Source of the DNA: an uncultured Opitutaceae bacterium
GTDB taxonomy: Bacteria > Verrucomicrobiota > Verrucomicrobiia > Opitutales > Opitutaceae
Length of the DNA: 5,292 nucleotides
Assembly: GCA_937128785.1 (NCBI GenBank)
Contig: CAKZMS010000150.1
Location: 1-5,292 of the forward strand
Reading direction: 5' to 3'
Of the stretch, positions 1 to 4,550 are shown piece after piece. Position 1 is the stretch's first letter; each line of letters opens with the position of its first letter. The notes under the pieces are model-generated. The model was not told the DNA's origin, did no database searches, and worked only from the letters and a program-made list of their open reading frames with translations. The position numbers were made by a program, and so were the translations under genes.

Positions 1-1
1 C

Positions 2-478
2 CAGCCGTCGCCGGTGGTGGAGTGGCGGGCGGCGGAGATCGCTCGGGCCGAGGGGGGCGCCGAGGGTTGGGCGGAGCTCGAAAGATTGGCCAACGGGGCG
101 GGCGAGGTGGGGCACCGTGCCTCGTGGCTGTTGGCGGTGGATGCCCTGGCCCGCGAGGAAGCTGATCGGGCGCGCGCCTGGATTCTCGGTCACCCGGGGT
201 TGGCGCAAAGTATCCAGGGTCAGGAGATGTTGGCGCGGATTGCGCTGCGTTCGGATCAACCGGAGGTGGCTTGGGAGATTTACCAGCAACTGGGTCCGCA
301 ATCATTGGAGGCGGGCATGTATTTGTCCCGGGTGGCGTTTGCGGAACAGGATTGGGCGCGGGCGCGGGCTCTGACCGAGGCGCTTCTGGCGGAGTTTCCC
401 GCGCAAGTGGAACTGCGTCGAAATTTGGAAAAAATCGAAGAAGCGCAGAACCGGGCGCTTGAGGCAGCGACGCCATGA
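2..478 (+). CDS. TPR-like helical repeat protein, C-terminal part (5' end outside window)
   Basis: The reading frame is open from the left edge, so the gene begins upstream. The GTG at 14 is probably not its start. The 158 visible residues are almost entirely alpha-helical and rich in Ala, Leu, Glu and Arg. Visible residues about 104-135 fit a tetratricopeptide repeat well: small residues at the helix-packing positions, an acidic and aromatic turn around EQDW, then an Ala-rich helix ending in FPAQ. At least one less regular repeat lies before it (about 70-100). TPR proteins are scaffolds for protein-protein contacts, and such proteins recur beside exosortase genes. The stop codon overlaps the exosortase start by 4 bp (ATGA), so translational coupling and a shared role are likely. 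The C-terminal 85 or so residues resemble the end of the protein encoded at 3507-4550, which also precedes an exosortase. No catalytic motif is visible. The exact partner is unknown. Confidence 0.75.
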   Translation, partial: QPSPVVEWRAAEIARAEGGAEGWAELERLANGAGEVGHRASWLLAVDALAREEADRARAWILGHPGLAQSIQGQEMLARIALRSDQPEVAWEIYQQLGPQSLEAGMYLSRVAFAEQDWARARALTEALLAEFPAQVELRRNLEKIEEAQNRALEAATP

Positions 479-1278
479 ACCCGCGGCGGATCGGTGGGAT
501 AGCGGCGTTCGCCCTGCTTGGAGTCGGGTTATGGACGCGCCATCCCTTGGGCGAATCGGCGGCTGATCTTTTGCCGGCGCTGGCGGCCTTTCCGCTTTAT
601 TACTGGCTGACCGCACCGTGGCGTTGGCGAACCGAAGCGGTGACCCAAAACTGGACGGCACTCGGGGTGGCGGCAGGGGTGTTGGTGCTGGGTGCGGCGA
701 TCGACCACACGCTGGTTCTGGCGGTGGGTTGGGTGCTGGGTTGGCGGGCGTGGTTGGTGGCCGAAATGGAGAACGGCAGTCCGGCCGTGAGTTGGAAGCC
801 GATGATGCTGCTGGGGTGTGGATTTCCCTGGCTGGGACTGGAAGGGCAGGCCTTGGGCTGGTGGTTCAGGTATTCGGGAGCCGGAGCCTCGGCGACGTTG
901 TTTGAGCTGATGGGTTTTGCGGTCGAGCGGGATGGCACGTTTCTGACGGTGCAGGGGTTGCCCTTGGCGGTGGACGCCGCCTGTTCGGGGCTGCATGCGC
1001 TGCAGGCAATGCTGGTCGCTGGAACGGTGCTCGCGTTGATGGTGTTGCCCGGCCCGCGCTTTTGGGTGGGGTTCGCTTTGTTGCCGCTGTTGGCCTGGAC
1101 CGCGAATTTGCTGCGCATCATGACGCTGGGAGTAGCCGGCCTTACCTTTGGGCCGGATGCGGCCACCGGTTGGTTTCACGAATGGGGAGGCTGGGCCGTG
1201 CTGATGGTGATGTTTGTGCTTTGCTCGGTTGTATTCAAATGGATGGGACGAAATGTCAGGCAGGAGGTGACCTCGTGA
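475..1278 (+). CDS. Exosortase (EpsH/archaeosortase family membrane transpeptidase)
   Basis: This 267-residue polytopic membrane protein carries the three exosortase signature sites in order. Cys170 lies in AVDAACSGLHAL, Arg214 in WTANLLRI, and His235 in WFHEWGGW. In the exosortase/archaeosortase family (Pfam Exosortase_EpsH type), the Cys and Arg are required for cleaving C-terminal PEP-CTERM-like tails at the outer face of the cytoplasmic membrane, probably with transfer to an anchor. The segment before the Cys site (residues about 140-168: an amphipathic helix, then a GxxV-x-R-x-G-type strand and turn) also matches the family layout. The N-terminal 110 residues supply about four additional membrane helices, giving the usual eight-helix arrangement. 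The ATG start overlaps the upstream TGA (ATGA), and a GAGG lies about 10 nt upstream. It is followed by an overlapping membrane-protein gene and an EpsI-like gene. The family call is very secure. I cannot name the Xrt subtype from sequence alone. Confidence 0.93.
   Translation: MNPRRIGGIAAFALLGVGLWTRHPLGESAADLLPALAAFPLYYWLTAPWRWRTEAVTQNWTALGVAAGVLVLGAAIDHTLVLAVGWVLGWRAWLVAEMENGSPAVSWKPMMLLGCGFPWLGLEGQALGWWFRYSGAGASATLFELMGFAVERDGTFLTVQGLPLAVDAACSGLHALQAMLVAGTVLALMVLPGPRFWVGFALLPLLAWTANLLRIMTLGVAGLTFGPDAATGWFHEWGGWAVLMVMFVLCSVVFKWMGRNVRQEVTS
1262..1267 (+). promoter_or_regulatory. Strong Shine-Dalgarno fixing a GTG start at 1275
   Basis: A perfect AGGAGG sits 7 nt before the GTG at 1275, inside the last codons of the exosortase gene. 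The same frame is open upstream to 1062, but that upstream part lies wholly inside the exosortase coding region. The ribosome binding site and the GTGA stop/start overlap together select the GTG. Confidence 0.75.
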
Positions 1279-1751
1279 GCGGTGATAATCAGCTTCGCCT
1301 GGCCGCGGTGCTGGTCGTGATCGTGCTGGCGGGGATGAGCTCTGATCTGCGCTGGGCTTGGCAACATTCACCCGTTGATCAAGGCGCAGGATGGATGGCC
1401 TCGATTTGGTCGATGGGCGTAATATTGGTCGCGCTCAAGCAACGAACCGTGCCGGTGGCGCGACTGATTTTGGCGGCGGTTGCGGCTGGGTTGGTGGCAT
1501 TTATCGGTGAACTTAATGTGGCCCGCCACGCGGCCCTCGTGTTGGTGCTGATCGCCTGGCTGCCGTCGGGTTGGACGCGTCTGGTGGTAGGCATGAGTGG
1601 AGTCTGTTGGTGGCCCGCCCTGGGCTGGGCGGCGGCAAAGTTTACCGGACCGGGAGGAGCCGTGACGCTGCGGTTTGTGCTCCTGACTGTCGGGGTGTTG
1701 GCCTTGCTGCGGGTAGCGCGGTCTCAATCCGAGGAGGACCAGGCTCGATGA
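1275..1751 (+). CDS. Small polytopic membrane protein, exosortase-operon accessory
   Basis: The product is 158 residues starting from GTG. The start is chosen because AGGAGG lies 7 nt upstream and GTGA overlaps the exosortase stop. I do not recognise a named family. It has five or six hydrophobic segments, at about residues 7-22, 39-55, 61-79, 84-98, 103-120 and 131-146, with a hydrophilic C-terminal tail (RSQSEEDQAR). No catalytic motif is apparent. It lies between an exosortase and an EpsI-like gene with 4-bp overlaps on both sides, so it probably acts with them in the cytoplasmic membrane. Its first 100 residues resemble the C-terminal extension of the second exosortase (4514 onward): both have an N-terminal helix, a short loop ending in G(A/S)GW or SGW, a helix, and then an AAG(L/V)V helix ending near GWTR or TWR. 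If real, this makes it a detached domain of that protein. The similarity is by eye and partly driven by hydrophobic composition. Confidence 0.8.
   Translation: MSGDNQLRLAAVLVVIVLAGMSSDLRWAWQHSPVDQGAGWMASIWSMGVILVALKQRTVPVARLILAAVAAGLVAFIGELNVARHAALVLVLIAWLPSGWTRLVVGMSGVCWWPALGWAAAKFTGPGGAVTLRFVLLTVGVLALLRVARSQSEEDQAR
1731..1737 (+). promoter_or_regulatory. Shine-Dalgarno for the EpsI-like gene
   Basis: GAGGAGG lies 10 nt before the ATG at 1748, within the end of the preceding gene. Together with the ATGA overlap it supports 1748 as the start. The frame is also open upstream to 1571, but that part lies inside the preceding gene. Confidence 0.6.
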
Positions 1752-2338
1752 ACTCGCGGATCAAAGCCGGACTCTTGTGGGCGGCGATCGCCTTGGCGCT
1801 GGTGATGGGCCTGATGTGGCAGTTGTTTCCCTTGCCGGATGCCGAAGAGCGGTTGGCGGCTTTGCCCGAAAGAGGCCTGATGATGGCCGCCGAGGATCTG
1901 CCTCTTACCGAGGCCGAGGAACGTATTTATGCGGAAGCCCGGGTGCTCAAACGACTCGTGCAAGTGAGGGGGCAAAGGGTGATTTTGACCATCATCGACG
2001 GCACGAGAAACCGGCATGCCGTGCACGATCCGTTGTTCTGCTTTCGCGGGGCCGGCTGGGATGTCGTGGACACTTCGGCGTTTCCGGTGGAGTGGGGCCA
2101 AGCCCAACGGGTGAGCCTGCGCAAACGGGGAGAAGCGGCTGAAGCCCTCTTTTGGTTTACCGACGGGCGACGAGCCTTCGATGGAAGTGTGACCTACTGG
2201 TGGCAGACGACGCTGCGACGAATCACGTTGGGGGCCTCCGGTGACGAGCCGGTCCTGGTGGTATTGAGTCCGGCGAATGACCGACCTATTCAATGGGAGC
2301 GTTTGCTCGCCGAGTGGCCGGAAATCGGTGCGTTCTAA
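1748..2338 (+). CDS. EpsI-like exosortase-associated protein (DUF3485 type)
   Basis: This 196-residue protein has one N-terminal membrane segment or uncleaved signal (residues 7-30) and an outward-facing soluble domain. The EpsI family, found fused to or beside exosortases, is marked by a motif close to HSPxxCLPGGGW. Here residues 93-104 read HDPLFCFRGAGW, keeping His93, Pro95, Cys98, Gly101, Gly103 and Trp104. Downstream, ALFWFTDGRR (133-142) matches the position of the family's aromatic strand (a YWY-like strand followed by Gly-Arg). The order of elements and the length fit EpsI. The family's function is not well established; a role supporting exosortase processing or polysaccharide export has been proposed. 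The ATG overlaps the upstream stop (ATGA), and the gene closes the first operon. The variant residues inside the motif (Asp94, Phe99-Arg100, Ala102) mark it as a divergent member. Family assignment is probable and function is inferred from context. Confidence 0.82.
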   Translation: MNSRIKAGLLWAAIALALVMGLMWQLFPLPDAEERLAALPERGLMMAAEDLPLTEAEERIYAEARVLKRLVQVRGQRVILTIIDGTRNRHAVHDPLFCFRGAGWDVVDTSAFPVEWGQAQRVSLRKRGEAAEALFWFTDGRRAFDGSVTYWWQTTLRRITLGASGDEPVLVVLSPANDRPIQWERLLAEWPEIGAF

Positions 2339-2408
2339 TCCATCAGGTCGGTGGTGCGTCGGTTCGGTGGGCACCGGTAACGAGCTATACCTGAGCTGGT
2401 CTGAGCGG

Positions 2409-2431
2409 CGACCGGCCGGTCGAAGTCGGCC
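2409..2431. repeat. Perfect 14-bp palindrome with overlapping hairpin
   Basis: CGACCGGCCGGTCG (2409-2422) equals its own reverse complement. An overlapping inverted repeat pairs GGCCG (2414-2418) with CGGCC (2427-2431) across an 8-nt loop. It lies about 70 bp past the EpsI-like stop. It could be a transcript-end hairpin (no T-run follows), a protein-binding site, or chance in G+C-rich DNA. Confidence 0.4.
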
Positions 2432-2475
2432 AAACGAATGGGATCGAACCGCTAAAGCACACGGCAACTCTTTCA

Positions 2476-2522
2476 TGCATTTGCACGATACAAAATAAAT
2501 AATGCATTACGAATGCAATGCA
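2476..2522. repeat. Cluster of AATGCA/TGCATT hexamers, possible operator
   Basis: Five copies of the hexamer or its complement occur in 47 bp: TGCATT at 2476 and 2503, and AATGCA at 2501, 2512 and 2517. They build a perfect 10-bp palindrome TAATGCATTA (2500-2509) and an inverted repeat TGCATT-ACG-AATGCA (2503-2517). The position, about 130-175 bp upstream of the secreted-protein gene, suits binding of an activator or repressor. The function is inferred. Confidence 0.45.
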
Positions 2523-2617
2523 GTGATTCGATGAAAAGCTCTTACTACAGCATTGATTTATGTCGTGAAATTTTTAAATTATTTGGAATAAACAGTTAGC
2601 GTGAGTATGGCTTAGTT

Positions 2618-2633
2618 TGGCACGCGTTATGTT
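2618..2633 (+). promoter_or_regulatory. Candidate sigma-54-type promoter
   Basis: TGGCACG (2618-2624) is a full match to the -24 half of the sigma-54 consensus TGGCACG-N4-TTGCW. After exactly four bases, ATGTT (2629-2633) keeps the TG of the -12 half but has T in place of the key C. Sigma-54 control with the PrsK/PrsR system is known for PEP-CTERM genes in some proteobacteria, which gives the match some weight. Against it, the predicted transcript start, near 2643-2645, would leave almost no leader before the ATG at 2651, though it would fit a start at 2684. Confidence 0.35.
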
Positions 2634-2650
2634 AGTGAAGAAGTTACGTT

Positions 2651-3517
2651 ATGATTTCGTCGTTCAATATTCTAACTCTCCTGATGCGCTCACGTGGGCT
2701 TTTCCTGTCCGGGTTGTTTGGTCTCACCGTCATCGGTGTTTCTGCCGAAATACCATCTTTGCTGACGGACAAGCTCCGCAAGGGCTCCGGGCAGATCGAT
2801 TTACTCAAAGATGTGAGTGCGGCCGACCTGACGCAGTATTTTGATGCCCAAGGCGTGCTCCTGTTGGGCGTGGATGTGAACGAAAATGCGTCGGGGGTGG
2901 AATCCAGGACGTCGCTGGGCGTGGCCATCCAAGACGTATCCCTGCTGTTGGAGACGACCGCCGGCAGCTACACCTTCTCGGACTTTTTCACCAATACCAC
3001 CGCGGAGATTCTTGGCGCGGGCAGTCAGGAGGCGGCTAACTATTTCACCTTGTTCGGGCAAGGGGGCAGCAGCCAACTAACCAGCAGCACCTCCTCGTTC
3101 AATCTGTCCGCATTCGATGATGTTCTCGAGGTCCAGAATGTGTTTTTCGACGGTGAAATCGTTTCGGCGAACCTTCAGATCGATCTGCTCGAAACCGCCG
3201 ATCGGGCGGGGGTCAATGAATCGTTTTTCGACTTTTCGGGGGGCTTCGAAGACTTTGCCATCCTATCTCCGGAGGACGCCCAGATTCTGGATGCGGCGGC
3301 GATCGGTATCGATGGCGCCGACGAAATCCTGACCTTCTCCACGACGGCCCCGATCCTTTCCGAGCCTCCCTCCACGGCGACCTCCGAAAGCGGTGGCGGC
3401 GTGATCGTATCCACCACCGCCCCCGGTGCTCCGGCACCTCCGTTGGCCGTTTTGATACCAGCCGCGGCCTTGTGGTGGTGGCGGCAAAGACGTCAAGGGG
3501 AAGCTCATGTCGCCTAG
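2651..3517 (+). CDS. Secreted protein with exosortase-type C-terminal sorting tail (putative substrate)
   Basis: The product has 288 residues. The N-terminus is a Sec signal peptide: Arg13 and Arg15, a hydrophobic core (residues 17-30), and probable cleavage after VSA (30-32). The mature part is acidic, Ser/Thr-rich, contains no cysteine, and looks beta-rich (residues about 60-230). I do not recognise the domain. A Ser/Gly/Pro linker (about 230-256) leads to a tripartite tail: the proline-rich motif APGAPAPP (257-264), a short hydrophobic segment ending in three Trp (265-277), and the basic cluster RQRR (278-281). This is the architecture of PEP-CTERM proteins, but the usual VPEP motif is replaced. 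The protein is therefore probably processed at the membrane by a linked exosortase and displayed or released outside. ATG 2651 has GAAGAAG 7 nt upstream. ATG 2684 (Met12) would give a more typical 21-residue signal peptide but lacks a Shine-Dalgarno. It leads the second operon and overlaps the next gene by 11 bp. Confidence 0.85.
   Translation: MISSFNILTLLMRSRGLFLSGLFGLTVIGVSAEIPSLLTDKLRKGSGQIDLLKDVSAADLTQYFDAQGVLLLGVDVNENASGVESRTSLGVAIQDVSLLLETTAGSYTFSDFFTNTTAEILGAGSQEAANYFTLFGQGGSSQLTSSTSSFNLSAFDDVLEVQNVFFDGEIVSANLQIDLLETADRAGVNESFFDFSGGFEDFAILSPEDAQILDAAAIGIDGADEILTFSTTAPILSEPPSTATSESGGGVIVSTTAPGAPAPPLAVLIPAAALWWWRQRRQGEAHVA
3495..3500 (+). promoter_or_regulatory. Shine-Dalgarno for the TPR-like gene at 3507
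   Basis: AAGGGG lies 6 nt before ATG 3507, within the codons for the last residues of the secreted protein. It supports this start and tight coupling of substrate and accessory gene. Confidence 0.5.
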
Positions 3518-4550
3518 GATCTGGGTAGCGGCGGGAGTGCTGTTGTTGGGAACCTGGACCTTGGTGGAATTGTCGCGGCTGCGGGAGCCGACCTCAGCAC
3601 CAGCCTCCGAACCTCGGGTTAGAAGTGTGCTTTTGGGGAAGAATCCCCGTTGGGATGATCTGGCGGTTTTAGAGCAGGTGTCCTGGCCGGAGGTGGAGCC
3701 GACGCTTAATCAGCTCTTGGGCGACAGTTTGGCTCGAGATCGAGCGGTATTGGAAATGGGCCAGGCTCAAGCTGCACCGGCCGTTTTTTTGCGGGCTTTT
3801 TTGTTGGCTGGTCGCGATGAGATTCTGAGCGCATGGACCGCGCTGAGCCCCGTGGCACCAGAGGAGGTTCCGGCGGGTTGGGTTTACGCGGCTTGGCGTT
3901 TGGGCACCGCCGCGGGCGAAGGACTGGGCAACCGTTTTTTGGAGGCGGCGGTGGAGGCCGCCGATGCCGGCGCAATCACCGGCCTGCCGGCGGGCCGGGT
4001 TTGGGCGGCGTCGGGACAATGGGAACTGGCGCTGGCGGCCTACCACTCCTCGGACCCCGCGGAGTGGACGGAAATCGACGGTGCACTCCTCACCCAGGGT
4101 CGGCGTTTGGCCGGTTGGCAGTTGGCGACAGGGACTTTGGTTTTGGCTGCTCTCAAAGGCGGCCGGGTGCCCGTGGAGCTGCAGGCGCGGTTGGCGTCAC
4201 AGCTTGCTCCGGTGGCGGAGGAGGCGCGGGAGGAGGCCCTGTGGGGTGAAATGCAGTCTGCAGCCGCGCAGGATCCATCGATTGCGCGGGCCATGATAGC
4301 GGCGGCACAAGGTCAAGTGGAGTTGCGTCGACTATTCGCCCAAGGCCGCCACGATGAGGTGACGGTTCGGTGCGCGCAGATCGCGTCGTCTGCCGCGGGA
4401 GATGAAACCGTCCTTTTGGCGGTCCTATCCGCTGCCGCGGTCCGGGATCGCGATGCGTGGCACCGGTGGTCTGATGAGCTTGCCCGCCGGAATCCCCGTC
4501 AACAGGTTGTGGCATGGCTAGCGCGGATCCGCTCCGAAACGGGACTTTGA
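3507..4550 (+). CDS. Membrane-anchored TPR-like helical repeat protein
   Basis: The product has 347 residues. A single hydrophobic segment (about residues 5-21) after MSPR suggests a signal anchor that places the rest outside the cytoplasmic membrane. There is no lipobox. A short Pro/Ala/Ser linker (28-36) leads to an all-helical, Ala-rich body (about 45-347) with irregular TPR-like helix pairs, for example at about 163-195 and 301-332. No catalytic motif is visible. It starts inside the 3' end of the substrate gene (11-bp overlap) and its own end overlaps the second exosortase gene, so substrate, TPR protein and exosortase are probably made together. Its C-terminus (DPSIAR at 256-261 through 340) resembles the end of the partial protein at 2-478 (HPGLAQ at visible residues 64-69 onward), which precedes the other exosortase. 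It may act as a scaffold presenting substrates. The role is inferred, and the TPR call is from helical pattern only. Confidence 0.78.
   Translation: MSPRIWVAAGVLLLGTWTLVELSRLREPTSAPASEPRVRSVLLGKNPRWDDLAVLEQVSWPEVEPTLNQLLGDSLARDRAVLEMGQAQAAPAVFLRAFLLAGRDEILSAWTALSPVAPEEVPAGWVYAAWRLGTAAGEGLGNRFLEAAVEAADAGAITGLPAGRVWAASGQWELALAAYHSSDPAEWTEIDGALLTQGRRLAGWQLATGTLVLAALKGGRVPVELQARLASQLAPVAEEAREEALWGEMQSAAAQDPSIARAMIAAAQGQVELRRLFAQGRHDEVTVRCAQIASSAAGDETVLLAVLSAAAVRDRDAWHRWSDELARRNPRQQVVAWLARIRSETGL

Larger units (their letters stand above)
2339..2650 (+). other. Intergenic region between the two exosortase operons
   Basis: This 312-bp stretch holds no convincing gene. The part to about 2460 is G+C-rich and contains the direct repeat CTGAGC (2391 and 2401) and a 14-bp palindrome. 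There is no clear T-tract, so no confident intrinsic terminator for the first operon. From about 2470 to 2650 the composition shifts sharply to A+T-rich, unlike every flanking gene. This is where the promoter of the second operon should lie. A weak sigma-70-like pair is TTGATT (2553-2558) and TAAATT (2575-2580), spaced 16 bp, each matching four of six consensus bases. The repeat cluster and the sigma-54-like site are listed separately. Confidence 0.7.

Noticed and set aside
529..1371. Long open frame on the minus strand (280 codons)
   Set aside because: It lies opposite the secure exosortase gene. Its translation is rich in Arg, Pro, Gln and His with no domain, typical of an antisense shadow in G+C-rich coding DNA.
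2365..2376. Small inverted repeat CGGTG-GG-CACCG as a terminator of the first operon
   Set aside because: The arms are short, the loop is only two bases if all five pairs form, and no T-tract follows. It is not distinguishable from chance in G+C-rich DNA.
1724..2476. Long open frame on the minus strand (250 codons)
   Set aside because: Antisense to the EpsI-like gene, with biased Arg/Pro/His/Gln composition, no ribosome binding site considered convincing, and no recognisable motif.
2277..2498. Possible small gene of 73 codons after the EpsI-like gene
   Set aside because: A third of it overlaps the EpsI-like coding region in another frame, it lacks a ribosome binding site, and the protein shows no membrane segment or motif.
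2617..2844. Possible 75-codon gene overlapping the start of the secreted-protein gene
   Set aside because: It is out of frame with the signal-peptide-bearing gene at 2651, and its start falls within the probable promoter region.
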